A stretch of 64,000 nt of DNA from Pseudomonas segetis (GCF_900188155.1 NZ_FZOG01000001.1:1077104-1141103), one strand, 5' to 3'; counted from the first letter of the stretch, positions 42,856 through 54,429 are shown. The notes: generated by a model from the sequence alone, not told the origin. Translations and numbers: made by a program.

Positions 42856-43665
42856 TTAATCGACTACATCGACCTTGACGCGCAGGGTCATATCTTCCCT
42901 GCCTTGGGTCGAGCGCCGTTGCAGGAAATCACTGTCTTGGCTCTGGTTTTGTTCGTTGACACCGCCGACGGTAATCCATTGGCCGACAGGTCCGCTGACC
43001 CGTGTGTCAGTGTTTTGCAGGTCAATCACATCGGGGCGGCTTTGGCTGACTCGATCACGATTGCTGCTAAGGGAGATATGCACCTGGTCGCCAGTCAGGC
43101 TGGCAGTAACGTAGAAGCCGCGCGTGACATTGCGGTATTCGGTGTTGCTGTACACCTGGCCGTAAGGGCCGGTGCCGGTTGAGGTCAGTGGCACGCTCTG
43201 GCCGACCTGTATAAGTGCGGGATAGCCTTCATTGGTTTGCACCTGTTGCACGCCGCCGCCACGACTATTGGTGCTGCGATTGATGATCCGCACCTGGTCG
43301 CGACCATTGATCTCGCCACGGCCGACTACCACCTCGCCATTACCCGCGCTAATAGTGCCATTGGTGCTGTAGCCACGGTTGCTTTGTACATTTGAGTCGC
43401 TGGTGTCGACGCTGATCAACAGGCGGCGTGGCTTGGTATCGAGCTGCTCAAGCAGGCTGCGGACTTCGGCAATTTTCTCGGTTGAACTGTTGATGATCAG
43501 CTTGTTGCCGTAGGGCGTGACCTTGCCTTCACTGCCCAGGGTCGATTGAATGACCGGCAGTATTTCACCGGCCGTGCGGAAGTTCAGGTCAATCACTTGG
43601 GTCTCTGCCATTAGCGTTTGGCTAATGCAGAGCAGGGCGGCCAACAGCAGGGGGCGCGCAGTCAT
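42856..43665 (-). CDS. secretin-like short periplasmic protein
   Basis: A 269-residue protein with a signal peptide (cleavage near LMA-ET, residue 20). Residues about 22-75 resemble a secretin N-domain (VIDLNFRTAGEILPVIQSTLGSEGKVTPYGNKLIINSSTEKIAEVRSLLEQLD). The C-terminal half (YPALIQVGQSVPLTSTG ... GFYVTASLTGDQVHISLS) resembles the start of a secretin domain, but it is far too short to build an outer-membrane pore. The start overlaps the upstream DUF7931 gene by four bases. I recall the same position being occupied by PA2633 in P. aeruginosa. Function unknown; a secretin assembly or decoy role is speculation. Confidence 0.75.
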   Translation of the reverse strand: MTARPLLLAALLCISQTLMAETQVIDLNFRTAGEILPVIQSTLGSEGKVTPYGNKLIINSSTEKIAEVRSLLEQLDTKPRRLLISVDTSDSNVQSNRGYSTNGTISAGNGEVVVGRGEINGRDQVRIINRSTNSRGGGVQQVQTNEGYPALIQVGQSVPLTSTGTGPYGQVYSNTEYRNVTRGFYVTASLTGDQVHISLSSNRDRVSQSRPDVIDLQNTDTRVSGPVGQWITVGGVNEQNQSQDSDFLQRRSTQGREDMTLRVKVDVVD

Positions 43666-44303
43666 AACAAAAAGCTCCGCAGGTCAGGATCGGTAATGCT
43701 GGTCTCCCAGGCTTGGTTGAAGTGCGCTTGGCGCAGTCGAACCCGGCCCGCATCTTGATAGCTTGCATAACCGGAAAACTGATCAGCTTCGGGTCGCAAC
43801 AGCAAGCCACGGTCGTCAGCCAGAAGGTAGCCGATATCTTCGATTGGATAATCAGGGTTTAGTTTACGAATCAATAAGTTACTGGATAAACGTCGAGACA
43901 GGCTAATAAGCCGGTTACCGTCTCTGATGGCAAAGCTCAGGTCTTTGACCAGGATCCGCAGGCGATTTCTGGAGCTGGCCAGCAGGAAGTCGGTGCAGGC
44001 TTGCTGCACGCTGCTGTGATGATAAAGCCATGGTTCGAGATCCTGGCTATAAATGCACAGGCTGCGTCTGGCTTGCTGCAGCAGGGCAAGTGCATGGGCG
44101 CGAGCCTGCTCCTGGTTGCCGAAACGCTCAAGCTGATCATGTTCGCCGAGCCGGAAGGCTGCAGGCTCGGGGTTTTGGCTGGCGGCAACTAAAGGCTCTG
44201 GATTGTGCACGGAAAAAAGCCCCGGCGATTCAAACTCGATAACAGGAAGCTCATCGGCTTGCTGTTCGTCGAGGGCGTCGCTCGGGGCTGATTCATTGAC
44301 CAT
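43662..44303 (-). CDS. DUF7931 domain-containing protein
   Basis: A 213-residue cytoplasmic protein. Residues about 75-205 match a phospholipase-D-like, non-catalytic domain now called DUF7931: SLCIYSQDLEPWLYHHSSVQQA, RLRILVKDLSFAIRDGNRLISLSRRLSS, and YLLADDRGLLLRPEADQFSGYASYQD. The N-terminal 65 residues are acidic and low in complexity. No HKD catalytic motif is seen. It sits between a GNAT gene and the secretin-like gene (four-base overlap with the latter); related proteins in other bacteria can be fused to GNAT domains. Its role is unknown. Confidence 0.72.
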   Translation of the reverse strand: MVNESAPSDALDEQQADELPVIEFESPGLFSVHNPEPLVAASQNPEPAAFRLGEHDQLERFGNQEQARAHALALLQQARRSLCIYSQDLEPWLYHHSSVQQACTDFLLASSRNRLRILVKDLSFAIRDGNRLISLSRRLSSNLLIRKLNPDYPIEDIGYLLADDRGLLLRPEADQFSGYASYQDAGRVRLRQAHFNQAWETSITDPDLRSFLL

Positions 44304-44365
44304 CGTGACCTCGGAAACCTGTCTGGACAGCGGCTGGAAGACTAACCGCTGTGCTGGTCGGTCTC

Positions 44366-44791
44366 TTAGTCGCTGTTGCGCACCATATCGACATGAGGAA
44401 TACCGGCTTCAAGGTATTCTTCGCTGATAATATTAAAGCCTAGCCTTTCATAAAACGCGCTGGCATGCACCTGGGCGCTGAGCATTTGGCGGCGCAGTCC
44501 ACGTTTTTCGGCCTCGGCGATTGCTGCTTCCATCAGTGCATCGCCGACTTTCAGGCCGCGCCAATCCTTGAGTACCGAGACACGGCCGATATGGCCGTCG
44601 TCCAGCAGGCGAGCGGTGCCAACTGGATAATCACCTTCGCAGGCCAGAAAGTGCGAGGCCTGGGCGTCTTCGGAGTCCCACTCAAGTTCCGGCGCAACGG
44701 ACTGTTCGGCAATAAACACTGCTTCACGAATACGCCGGATATCGGCATTGTCCTTGCTCCAGTCGGCCAGCCGGACGCTGATTTTATTCAT
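44366..44791 (-). CDS. GNAT family N-acetyltransferase
   Basis: A 141-residue GNAT enzyme of the small ElaA/YjcF-like group. The conserved opening IRRIREAVFIAEQSVAPELEWD, the acyl-CoA loop region HIGRVSVLKDWRGLKVGDALM, and LSAQVHASAFYERLGFNIISEEYLEAGIPHVDM at the end cover the whole fold. ATG 44791 is used; it overlaps the end of roxA by eight bases, so the two are co-translated. Substrate unknown. The pairing with a ribosomal oxygenase is also what I recall for PA2631-PA2630. Confidence 0.85.
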   Translation of the reverse strand: MNKISVRLADWSKDNADIRRIREAVFIAEQSVAPELEWDSEDAQASHFLACEGDYPVGTARLLDDGHIGRVSVLKDWRGLKVGDALMEAAIAEAEKRGLRRQMLSAQVHASAFYERLGFNIISEEYLEAGIPHVDMVRNSD

Positions 44792-45950
44792 CTGCAAACT
44801 CCAGGCTGCCTTGCTTGATCAGTTCCAGAACCAGAAGGCGACCTTCATCATCCGCCAGCCATCGGCCCAGGTTTTCGATGTGCAGGGCATCGGCGGAGCA
44901 GATCAACTTGAGCATTTCGCGCAGGTTGGCCGGTAGCATGCGGCTGTGACCACTGGCAAAGAGCACCAGGCCGTCGCCCACTTCGGACCAGGCCATGCGC
45001 GCGCTTGGATTGCGTACGATAATGGCGCCAGCTTCTATATGGTCAAGGAACTGCTCTTCGTCGATTTCGATTCCATTGACCAGCTCCGGATAGCGTGGCT
45101 CGGTCATGAATTGTCCAAACCAGGTCATCAGCAGGCGCTCATCGCCCATGTGCTGGTTGAGTAGCGCCTTGAGGCGGTCTAGCGAGTCGTGCTGAATCTG
45201 ATGGGGGTCGCTGGTGGGTTGCGCATCAGCGTCGCTGTAGCGTTCTTCCTCTGGCAGGAACTGGCTTAAAAAGTCAGTGAAATGGGTGAGTACTTCGGCG
45301 GCGCTAGGCGCGCGGAAGCCTACGGAATACGTCATACAATCATCCTCAGCGGTACCACAGTGAGCCAGGAGCGGCGGCAGGTACAGCATGTCGCCAGGCT
45401 CGAGAACCCATTCTTCAGTGTGTGCAAATTCAGCAAGGATCTTTAGATCCGAGTGTTCGAGTAACGGGCTGCTGGAATCGCACATCTGGCCAACCTGCCA
45501 GCGGCGCTTGCCATAACCCTGGAGCAAGAAAACGTCGTAGTTGTCAAAGTGCGGGCCGACACCGCCGCCGGGTGCAGCAAAGCTGACCATGACGTCGTCG
45601 ATGCGCCATTTTGGCAAGAACTTGAAGCCTTCCATCAGTTCAGCGACTTCCGGGACGAACTGGTCAACGGCCTGGACCAGCAGGGTCCAGTCCTTTTCCG
45701 GCAATTGACTGAAGCCATCTTCCGCAAATGGGCCACGGCGCAGTTCCCAGGGGCGCTCGCCATGCTCGATGACCAGGCGCGACTCGACTTCTTCTTCGAG
45801 GGCCAGGCCAGCAAGTTCGTCTGGCGAGATCGGGCTTTCAAAGTCCGGGATTGCCTGGCGCACCAGCAAGGGTTTCTTTTGCCAGTAGTCGCGCAGGAAT
45901 TCGCGAGGAGTCAAGCCGCCCAGCAATTGCAGTGGATTATCAGGATTCAT
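44784..45950 (-). CDS. roxA: ribosomal protein L16 arginine hydroxylase (JmjC/cupin)
   Basis: A 388-residue Fe(II)/2-oxoglutarate oxygenase of the RoxA (YcfD) family, which hydroxylates an arginine of ribosomal protein L16. The iron triad is visible: H134 and D136 in GPHFDNYD and H197 in PPLLAHCG. After the JmjC barrel come a dimerisation helix region and a C-terminal winged-helix domain (about 290-388). An AAAGG ribosome site precedes the ATG. It is the first gene of a group with GNAT, DUF7931 and secretin-like genes. The purB terminator separates it from purB. Confidence 0.9.
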   Translation of the reverse strand: MNPDNPLQLLGGLTPREFLRDYWQKKPLLVRQAIPDFESPISPDELAGLALEEEVESRLVIEHGERPWELRRGPFAEDGFSQLPEKDWTLLVQAVDQFVPEVAELMEGFKFLPKWRIDDVMVSFAAPGGGVGPHFDNYDVFLLQGYGKRRWQVGQMCDSSSPLLEHSDLKILAEFAHTEEWVLEPGDMLYLPPLLAHCGTAEDDCMTYSVGFRAPSAAEVLTHFTDFLSQFLPEEERYSDADAQPTSDPHQIQHDSLDRLKALLNQHMGDERLLMTWFGQFMTEPRYPELVNGIEIDEEQFLDHIEAGAIIVRNPSARMAWSEVGDGLVLFASGHSRMLPANLREMLKLICSADALHIENLGRWLADDEGRLLVLELIKQGSLEFADE

Positions 45951-45988
45951 CGCTAAGCCTTTGAAATTAATGTTTAGCCTTAAATAAA

Positions 45989-46013
45989 AACGCCCGGCAC
46001 TGCCGGGCGTTTA
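45989..46013 (-). terminator. Rho-independent terminator of purB
   Basis: A stem of AAACGCCCGGC / GCCGGGCGTTT is followed on the minus strand by a TTTTATTTAA run. It lies 15 bp after the purB stop. Confidence 0.92.
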
Positions 46014-46027
46014 AACGGCTGGGTTGC

Positions 46028-47485
<1,458 letters not shown>

Positions 47486-47582
47486 TCAGCGGTAGCTGTC
47501 TTCGTAATCCATGCACATGATTGCAGGCAATTGCTGCGAAATTACTGAATCGTATTTAAATCAACAGGCTGCGGCGGATATC

Positions 47583-48203
47583 TCATCCACGCAACATGGC
47601 ATATAACTCGGTGAGCAATTTTTTCCGACCAAAAACCAATTGCCAGCGGTGACCGCCCAGCTGACGCCAAAGCCGTGCTGAGCGAATACCGGTCAGCAGC
47701 AGGGCGCGGATTTTGGCCGCATTGTCACTTTGCTGCAAATGACGCATATCGCCTTGCACCTGGATGCGCTGACGGAAGGTGCTGATGGTGTCTTGATAGA
47801 GCGACCCGCAGTTGGCTATGACGTTCTGGTGGGTGATGCCAAAGTGCTCGACTTGTTGCTGGATCTGGTCGAGGCGGCTGCCCATGATCTGCAGCAGGTC
47901 GTCGCGCTTGGCAAACTGGCGCTCGAGGTTAAGCAGGGCCAGTGCATAGCGCAGTGGCTCACGCTGCAGGCTTGCAGGGTCGCGCTCCAGAGAGCTGATC
48001 AATGCACGATAGCCGTCGCGCAGGTTGAGATCATCACCGCCGTAGACTTCAAGGGTCGAGTCCGGGTTGCGCACCAGCAGGCTGCCGATCAGGCAGGCTG
48101 TGACCGCTTCGCTGCACTGGCCTGTACGGGCGAGTTTGTCGACCTGCACGGCTGCTTCAAATACAGCGCCAAGGGCGATAAGTTGCTCTTGAGTCTGGTT
48201 CAT
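47583..48203 (-). CDS. hflD: high frequency lysogenization protein HflD
   Basis: A 206-residue all-helical protein of the HflD family, peripherally associated with the inner membrane. In E. coli it binds phage lambda CII; its housekeeping role is unclear. Family blocks include [36 protein letters not shown], and [35 protein letters not shown]. The ATG overlaps the mnmA stop by four bases, the conserved mnmA-hflD-purB order of gamma-proteobacteria. Confidence 0.95.
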   Translation of the reverse strand: MNQTQEQLIALGAVFEAAVQVDKLARTGQCSEAVTACLIGSLLVRNPDSTLEVYGGDDLNLRDGYRALISSLERDPASLQREPLRYALALLNLERQFAKRDDLLQIMGSRLDQIQQQVEHFGITHQNVIANCGSLYQDTISTFRQRIQVQGDMRHLQQSDNAAKIRALLLTGIRSARLWRQLGGHRWQLVFGRKKLLTELYAMLRG

Positions 48204-49348
48204 CGACGCATATCCTTGCTGCTCCAGGGTTCTGCGACTTCGATGACGCCACCACCGAGGCAGATTTCACCGTTATAAAACACCACGGATTGGCCTGGGG
48301 TGACAGCGCGTTGCGGCATGGCGAAGGTTGCCCGGTAGCCGCTGGCGGTTTTTTCCAGTGTGCAGTGCTGGTCGCCCTGGCGATAGCGAACCTTGGCGGT
48401 CAGCTCAAGGGGTTGGCTCAGGTCGACCGGGTTGACCCAGTAAATGTCAGAGGCGAGCAGGGCGCTGGAAAATAACCATGGATGATCATTGCCCTGGCCA
48501 ACCATCAGCACATTGCGCTCCAGGTCTTTTTGCAGCACATACCAAGGCTCGTCGCTGGCGTCCTTCAGGCCGCCAATGCCCAGGCCTTGGCGCTGGCCAA
48601 TGGTGTGGTACATAAGGCCGTGGTGACGGCCGATGACTTCGCCTTCGGTGGTTTCGATATCTCCCGGCTGCGCGGGGAGGTACTGCTTGAGGAAGTCGCT
48701 GAAGCGCCGCTCGCCGATAAAGCAGATGCCGGTCGAGTCTTTCTTCTTGGCCGTGGCAAGCTGGTATTTCTCGGCAATTTCACGAACCTGTGGTTTTTCA
48801 AGTTCGCCCACCGGGAACAGGGTCTTGGCGATTTGCTCGCCACCGACAGCGTGCAGGAAGTAGCTTTGATCCTTGTTCGGGTCGAGGCCCTTGAGCAGCT
48901 CTGTACGGCCATCAATGTCGCGGCGGCGCACGTAGTGGCCCGTGGCAATAAGGTCGGCGCCGAGCATCAGGGCGTAATCGAGAAAGGCTTTGAACTTGAT
49001 CTCGCGATTACACAGGATATCCGGGTTGGGGGTGCGACCGGCTTTGTATTCAGCCAGAAAGTGCTCGAATACATTGTCCCAGTATTCGGCGGCAAAGTTG
49101 GCAGTGTGCAGCTTGATGCCTATCTTGTCGCAAACAGCTTGGGCGTCGGCCAGGTCATCCATGGCCGTGCAATATTCAGTGCCATCGTCTTCGTCCCAGT
49201 TCTTCATGAACAAGCCTTCGACCTGGTAACCCTGTTCAAGCAGGAGCAGGGCGGACACAGACGAGTCGACGCCGCCGGACATGCCGACGATTACGCGGGT
49301 TGTGGCTGGGTCGTGAAGCGGTGTCGTTTGCATGGCGGTATCTGGCAT
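48200..49348 (-). CDS. mnmA: tRNA-specific 2-thiouridylase MnmA
   Basis: MnmA adds sulfur to U34 of Lys, Glu and Gln tRNAs. The PP-loop SGGVDSS is at about 24-30, with the two catalytic cysteines in [12 protein letters not shown] and [11 protein letters not shown] tRNA-binding helical domain and a C-terminal beta-barrel follow. ATG 49348 gives 382 residues; an internal ATG at 49333 and a TTG at 49357 are alternatives. It is the first gene of the pair with hflD (four-base overlap), 62 bp after a nudix hydrolase gene on the same strand. Confidence 0.96.
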   Translation of the reverse strand: MPDTAMQTTPLHDPATTRVIVGMSGGVDSSVSALLLLEQGYQVEGLFMKNWDEDDGTEYCTAMDDLADAQAVCDKIGIKLHTANFAAEYWDNVFEHFLAEYKAGRTPNPDILCNREIKFKAFLDYALMLGADLIATGHYVRRRDIDGRTELLKGLDPNKDQSYFLHAVGGEQIAKTLFPVGELEKPQVREIAEKYQLATAKKKDSTGICFIGERRFSDFLKQYLPAQPGDIETTEGEVIGRHHGLMYHTIGQRQGLGIGGLKDASDEPWYVLQKDLERNVLMVGQGNDHPWLFSSALLASDIYWVNPVDLSQPLELTAKVRYRQGDQHCTLEKTASGYRATFAMPQRAVTPGQSVVFYNGEICLGGGVIEVAEPWSSKDMRR

Positions 49349-49410
49349 GAAGCTCAAAAGGACGCGATTCTAGCAGGATGCGCCGCTGGCGGCGACGGTT
49401 GAGGTTCTAC

Positions 49411-49851
49411 TCAGTCGCGAAGCAGGCTCAGGGAAAACCGCTCGCCAGCGATGTAGTCGTCAATGCAGCGCAATACCAGCTCGCTACGCCAGCGTTCGGG
49501 TTGTGCGGCCAGTTCGTCGCGAGTCAGCCATTGTGGGCCAATGATTCCGTCATCCAGGGCAAGCTCAGTGTGATGGGCGATGGGCTTGGCGGCAAAGCAT
49601 ACGCGTTGATAGGTCACGCCATTGCTCGGTGCCGTATAGAGGTAAATGCCGGTTACGGCCGTCAGTTCGACTTCCCAGCCGGTTTCCTCGAGTGTTTCGC
49701 GCAGCGCCGCCTGGCCAATGGTTTCATTGGCTTCAAGGTGACCTGCAGGCTGATTGAATACCTGGCGGCCTTCGGCGTGCTCCTCGACCAGTAGGAAGCG
49801 ACCGTTGTCTTCGACAACAGTCGCAACGGTGATATGCGGTTGCCAGCTCAT
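49411..49851 (-). CDS. NUDIX hydrolase (NudJ-like)
   Basis: A 146-residue hydrolase starting at ATG 49851 after an AAGGATC ribosome site. The Nudix box GHLEANETIGQAALRETLEETGW (about residues 37-59) is complete, giving Mg2+-dependent cleavage of nucleoside diphosphate linkages. Position next to mnmA and overall sequence resemble NudJ (YmfB), which acts on nucleoside triphosphates and HMP-PP in E. coli; substrate is inferred. The idh terminator hairpin lies just upstream of its start, so it may have its own promoter or depend on read-through. Confidence 0.9.
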   Translation of the reverse strand: MSWQPHITVATVVEDNGRFLLVEEHAEGRQVFNQPAGHLEANETIGQAALRETLEETGWEVELTAVTGIYLYTAPSNGVTYQRVCFAAKPIAHHTELALDDGIIGPQWLTRDELAAQPERWRSELVLRCIDDYIAGERFSLSLLRD

Positions 49852-49877
49852 GTTCTGATCCTTGTTTGTCGTAAAAC

Positions 49878-49906
49878 ACAACCCCCGGCACTTGGCCGGG
49901 GGTTGT
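49878..49906 (-). terminator. Rho-independent terminator of idh
   Basis: A 12-bp stem ACAACCCCCGGC / GCCGGGGGTTGT with a short loop, followed on the minus strand by GTTTTA. It lies 27 bp after the idh stop and immediately before the nudix gene. Confidence 0.85.
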
Positions 49907-49932
49907 GGAGTTGCTTGTAACCCGCAGCAGGC

Positions 49933-52158
49933 TTAGATCAAAGGGTTGATCGCCGCATTGAGGGTTGCACTCGGACGCATGACCTTGGCAGTCAGCTCCG
50001 GGTTCGAGCGGTAATAACCAGCAATATCAACCGGCTTGCCTTGCACTTCATTGAGTTCGGCAACGATGGTTTCTTCTTGCTCGGCCAGGGTTTTGGCCAG
50101 TGGTGCGAAATGGGCGGCCAGCTCGGCGTCTTCAGTCTGTGCTGCCAGAGCCTGGGCCCAGTACAGCGCCAGGTAGAAGTGGCTGCCACGGTTGTCCAGT
50201 TCGCCAGTGCGGCGCGAAGGGGACTTGCCGTTGTCGAGCAGCTTGCCGGTGGCGATATCCAGCGTGGTGCCAAGAATCTTGGCTTTCTGGTTATTGCTCT
50301 TGATCCCGGTTTCTTCCAGGGAAACGGCCAGTGCGAGGAACTCACCCAGGGAATCCCAGCGCAGGTGGTTTTCTTCGACCAACTGTTGCACGTGCTTGGG
50401 TGCAGAACCGCCAGCACCGGTTTCGTACATGCCGCCACCCGCCATCAGGGGAACGATGGAAAGCATTTTGGCCGAAGTACCCAGCTCCATGATTGGGAAC
50501 AGGTCGGTCAGGTAGTCGCGCAGTACGTTGCCGGTGACCGAGATGGTGTCGAGGCCGCGGATCATGCGTTCCATGCTGACGCGGATCGCCTGGTTGTAAT
50601 CAAGGATCATCAGCTCCAGACCGCTGGTGTCATGATCCTTGAGGTAGGCATTTACTTTCAGCTTGAGCTGCTCATCGTGCGCACGCTCTGGGTCCAGCCA
50701 GAAAATGGCCGGGGTGTTGGAGGCGCGTGCACGGGTAACCGCCAGCTTGACCCAGTCGCGAATAGGCGCGTCTTTGGTCTGGCAGGCGCGCCAGATATCG
50801 CCGGCTTCAACCTGGTGTTCGATCTTGACAGTGCCGTCGGCCAGCACGACGCGCATGATGCCGTCGGCTTCCATTTCGAAGGTCTTGTCGTGGGAACCGT
50901 ACTCTTCAGCTTTTTGCGCCATCAGGCCAACGTTTGGTACCGAACCCATGGTGGTTGGGTCGAACGCGCCGTTGGTTTTGCAGAAATTGATCATTTCCTG
51001 ATAGATGCGCGCATAGGTGCTTTCAGGCATGACGGCCTTGGTGTCTTTGAGCTTGCCGTCCTTGCCCCACATCTGGCCCGAGCTGCGGATCATCGCTGGC
51101 ATCGAGGCGTCGACGATGACGTCGCTTGGGATATGCAGGTTGGTAATACCCTTGACCGAGTCAACCATGGCCATTTCTGGACGGTCGCTGTAGCACTCGT
51201 GCAGGTCATGGAGAATTTCTTCCTGCAGCGAAGCTGGCAGTGATTTGATTTTCTCGTAGACGCTGTTGAGGCCGTTGTTCGGGTTGACACCCAGCTCGTC
51301 AAACAGCTTGGCGTGCTTCTCGAAGGCTTTTTTGTAGTAAACGCTAACGGCGTGGCCGAAGACGATCGGGTGGGAGATCTTCATCATGGTCGCCTTGACG
51401 TGCAGGGACCACATAACGCCGGTTTCTTTACAGTCTTGCAGGGTTTGCTCGAAGAAGTCGCGCAGCTTGCGAGCGCTCATGCGCATGCCGTCGAAGATTT
51501 CACCTTCCTGCAGGCTGACAACTTTCTTCAACTGCACCTTGCCGTCTTTGCCGACGAACTCAATGCGTACATCGCCAGCCTTGTCCTGGGTGAAGGATTG
51601 TTCGCTGGAGAAGAAGTCACCGTCGCGCATGTAGTCGGCGTGGGACTGCGAAGCCATGCTCCATTTACCCATCGAATGCGGGTGCTTGCGGGCATAGGCC
51701 TTTACCGCTGCTGGTGCACGGCGGTCGGAGTTGCCTTCACGCAGGACTGGGTTGACCGCGCTACCCAGGACCTTGCTGTAACGGGCCAGGGTGTCTTTGT
51801 CTTGTTCGGTTTGGGCGTCTTCCGGGTAGTTGGGGATATTGAAGCCCTGGGCTTGCAGCTCGGCAATGGCGCCTTTGAGCTGAGGTACCGAAGCGCTGAT
51901 GTTAGGCAGCTTGATGATGTTTGCTTCTGGCTCTGTGGCCAGCACTGCCAGTTTGGCTAGGTCGTCTTCGATCTGTTGATCGGCGCCGAGCTGATCAGCA
52001 AAGGCAGCAAGGATACGGCCAGCAAGAGAGATATCTCGGGTTTCGACATCAATGTCAGCGGAGGCGGCGAAAGCTTTGACGATAGGAAGTAGCGAATAGG
52101 TAGCGAGAGCTGGAGCTTCGTCGGTGAAGGTATAGATGATCTTCGAGCGGTTTGACAT
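49933..52158 (-). CDS. idh: monomeric NADP-dependent isocitrate dehydrogenase
   Basis: A 741-residue enzyme of the monomeric type, unrelated in length to the dimeric 418-residue Icd. It oxidises isocitrate to 2-oxoglutarate, making NADPH. ATG 52158 gives the typical start [26 protein letters not shown]. Recognisable substrate-site regions include [29 protein letters not shown] and [19 protein letters not shown], with [13 protein letters not shown] near the C-terminus. With aceA it controls isocitrate flux. In P. aeruginosa the dimeric icd lies divergently next to it; here an adhesin locus does. Confidence 0.97.
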   Translation of the reverse strand: MSNRSKIIYTFTDEAPALATYSLLPIVKAFAASADIDVETRDISLAGRILAAFADQLGADQQIEDDLAKLAVLATEPEANIIKLPNISASVPQLKGAIAELQAQGFNIPNYPEDAQTEQDKDTLARYSKVLGSAVNPVLREGNSDRRAPAAVKAYARKHPHSMGKWSMASQSHADYMRDGDFFSSEQSFTQDKAGDVRIEFVGKDGKVQLKKVVSLQEGEIFDGMRMSARKLRDFFEQTLQDCKETGVMWSLHVKATMMKISHPIVFGHAVSVYYKKAFEKHAKLFDELGVNPNNGLNSVYEKIKSLPASLQEEILHDLHECYSDRPEMAMVDSVKGITNLHIPSDVIVDASMPAMIRSSGQMWGKDGKLKDTKAVMPESTYARIYQEMINFCKTNGAFDPTTMGSVPNVGLMAQKAEEYGSHDKTFEMEADGIMRVVLADGTVKIEHQVEAGDIWRACQTKDAPIRDWVKLAVTRARASNTPAIFWLDPERAHDEQLKLKVNAYLKDHDTSGLELMILDYNQAIRVSMERMIRGLDTISVTGNVLRDYLTDLFPIMELGTSAKMLSIVPLMAGGGMYETGAGGSAPKHVQQLVEENHLRWDSLGEFLALAVSLEETGIKSNNQKAKILGTTLDIATGKLLDNGKSPSRRTGELDNRGSHFYLALYWAQALAAQTEDAELAAHFAPLAKTLAEQEETIVAELNEVQGKPVDIAGYYRSNPELTAKVMRPSATLNAAINPLI

Positions 52159-53037
52159 CAAGAAAACTCTCTTCTTTGCTAGGCGCGGACATGATCTCGA
52201 GGTGCGCCCTGTAGGCACTTCCACTCAACGGCTTGGCTTGAGTCGGAATTCGAGTAGTTACCACGCAAGGTTGGTTGTACCAGTAGAGTGTTATTCGCCA
52301 GCGCTAGGATGATAGTGACTGACGTTTCGAGAGGCGGAGGCCTTGTTACGAACCCGCCGCTCTCTATGACTGTAAGGTCACGGCTGAGCATTATAGCACC
52401 GTGCAACCCAAACTAAGAACTTCAAACTGTAGACCAAGGTCTAGAACCCGGGCGGTTGCCGAGCACTCTTGATGATGACGCCTGTAGTCCCGGTCCAGGC
52501 GCCGGTGCGAATGGTCGAAGGGCGGTCAAGGCGAGCTGTTGCCACGCCTGGGTACTTGAACCACCTCATGCCAGCAGAGAATGGCGTTTGGGGCAAGGGA
52601 ATCGCCCATGCTTGGCAGGTTGAATAATCAGCACTGGAACTCCAGTTCGTCTGACTGGGCAGCTGGTCAGTTCAGTAAATATAAAGTGTCTGTTTCAGTT
52701 CTAAAGTTCTGTTGGGTAAGTCATGCATTGCAAGTGTTCATTGACAGAAAGTTGTAAGTCGGTGCGATATATCATGCGCGATGTATCGGAGTTTTCATAA
52801 TAGGCATGGGATGCTTCCTACGTGCACCCTTGCAAAGGCTTGACTATCTTTTAGTTCATATAGGCTCCGTGCTTGGAGTGTTGCGTATTTATATGATGGT
52901 TTTATTTATGCAATAGGAGGTTGCTGTTTGTGATGATATCGGCCTGACTGTTTGGTTTTGGTTGTCGTCACTTTAAATGAAATGCTTGGTTTCAGGGATG
53001 GTTGAATTCTCAGCTCACTACAGGGAGTAACGAGTTG
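52159..53037. other. 879-bp non-coding region between idh and the adhesin locus
   Basis: No gene is visible. The first 500 bp have ordinary base composition and presumably hold the idh promoter (minus strand). From about 52680 the sequence turns AT-rich, with a TTGACA hexamer at 52740-52745 and several TATA-like stretches, but no pair at good spacing. It probably carries a complex promoter for the tolC-adhesin-exporter genes. No icd, cspD or clpS remnant was recognised. Confidence 0.55.
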
Positions 53038-54390
53038 ATGAGGCATTATCAGTACTTCAATCGTTTTGCGTGGGCTGTTTTAGTCGGTGCTTGTGGATCA
53101 TTCATATCAACAGCTGTCGCAGCCGAACCTCTTTCTTATGACATGCCTGAACTGGGTGATGCGCAAACCATGACGTTGCGCGAAAGTGTCATTCAGGCTT
53201 TTTCCCATGATCCGACTATTGCCCGTATGGTTGCGCAGGTTGGCATTGGCCAGGCGTTGATCGATGAAGCCGAGAGTGCATGGAAGCCACAAATAGGATT
53301 GCAGTCCGGATTCGGTGGTGCCCATGGCCGCCTGCCCAATGAGGATGATAACTACACCGATAAAACCTACGGCGTTACGTTGACGCAGTTGGTTTATGAC
53401 TTTGGGAAAACCCATAACAATATCTTGCAGCAAAGAAGTATCAAGCAGAGCTATATCCATGCGCTCCAGCAAAGCATGGGAGAGGTGGCAGGAAAAACGG
53501 CCAGAACCTATTTGTTGATCAAGCGGTTTGGCGCGTTGAAACGTGCTGCTGAACAAGGTGTTCAGTCGCTGCGGGCTGTCGACCGCATTGCCAGGGTCCG
53601 TTCCTCCAGCGGGCTCAGCTCCAGCTCGGATCACCTGCAGGCTCAGTCCAGAATTGCCAGCATGCAGTCCCAGGTCGAGCAGTTTTCAACCCAAAGAGAA
53701 ACAGCTATTGCACAACTCGAAGTATTAACCGGGGTTCGAGCTGTAAGTTATGCCACTCCGCCAGTGGCGCTCAACGAGCAAATAATGCAGGTGGCAGCCA
53801 TAGACTATTCAGGTATTTCTGCTGTTAAAAGGGCGATGGCTGAATACGAAGCGGCTGTCAAGGTTATTGCAAAAAACAAAGCAGGGTACTTGCCGACTCT
53901 CAAGCTCGAAGCGGGACGTACGCGTTACCAAAATAAAAACGATCCTTATTGGGATAATCAACTCTATTTGAATCTTGATGTTCCGCTTTATACCGGCGGT
54001 GCCGTGTCCGCGCGTATTGCCCAGGCAGAGGGTGCCAAAGTTGCGGCTGAACAGAACATCAATAAGGCAAAGTTTGATGCCATGAGCAATGCCTCGGTGG
54101 CGCATTCAAATTATACAGGGTCGCGCAGCAACTATGCAGTCAGTGCCCGCCAGTTTGAAATGGCCAAGCGCGCACGCGGTGTTTACTTGGATGAATACAA
54201 GCTTAGTCGGCGCAGCGTCAACGACCTTATTAGTGTCGAGCAGGATTTATATCAATCACATCTGGCCTTGCTCAACGCTGAGTTTGATAGCTGGGATGCC
54301 GCGGTTGACTACGCGTCGGCCGTTGATCGGCTTATCGATGTGCTAGGTATATACACGCCTGAAACACCGGAGGGGCTTCCAGATATTTAA
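53038..54390 (+). CDS. TolC family outer membrane protein of a type I secretion system
   Basis: A 450-residue protein with a signal peptide ending near VAA-EP (residue 29). The mature part is a TolC/OEP domain: repeated long helices with MTLRESVIQAFSHDPTIARM near the N-terminus, the beta-strand segments QLVYDFGK and DVPLYTGG, and a C-terminal helical repeat (KLSRRSVNDLISVEQDLYQSHLALLNAEFD). ATG 53038 follows GGGAG and gives a proper signal peptide; an in-frame TTG at 53002 does not. It forms the outer-membrane exit duct for the adhesin encoded 39 bp downstream. Similar in role to LapE, BapB or LapJ; orthology is not resolved. Confidence 0.9.
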   Translation: MRHYQYFNRFAWAVLVGACGSFISTAVAAEPLSYDMPELGDAQTMTLRESVIQAFSHDPTIARMVAQVGIGQALIDEAESAWKPQIGLQSGFGGAHGRLPNEDDNYTDKTYGVTLTQLVYDFGKTHNNILQQRSIKQSYIHALQQSMGEVAGKTARTYLLIKRFGALKRAAEQGVQSLRAVDRIARVRSSSGLSSSSDHLQAQSRIASMQSQVEQFSTQRETAIAQLEVLTGVRAVSYATPPVALNEQIMQVAAIDYSGISAVKRAMAEYEAAVKVIAKNKAGYLPTLKLEAGRTRYQNKNDPYWDNQLYLNLDVPLYTGGAVSARIAQAEGAKVAAEQNINKAKFDAMSNASVAHSNYTGSRSNYAVSARQFEMAKRARGVYLDEYKLSRRSVNDLISVEQDLYQSHLALLNAEFDSWDAAVDYASAVDRLIDVLGIYTPETPEGLPDI

Positions 54391-54429
54391 TCCCGGTGTA
54401 ATGGTTAACTGCAGAGGTGGAGAGTTGAT

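Noticed and set aside
50041-51243. 400-residue plus-strand open frame opposite idh
   Set aside because: Antisense shadow of a highly conserved enzyme gene; no domain or start signal.
52670-52700. Possible FleQ box upstream of the adhesin locus (TTCAGTAAATATAA)
   Set aside because: Only about nine of fourteen bases fit the FleQ consensus and the right half-site is missing.
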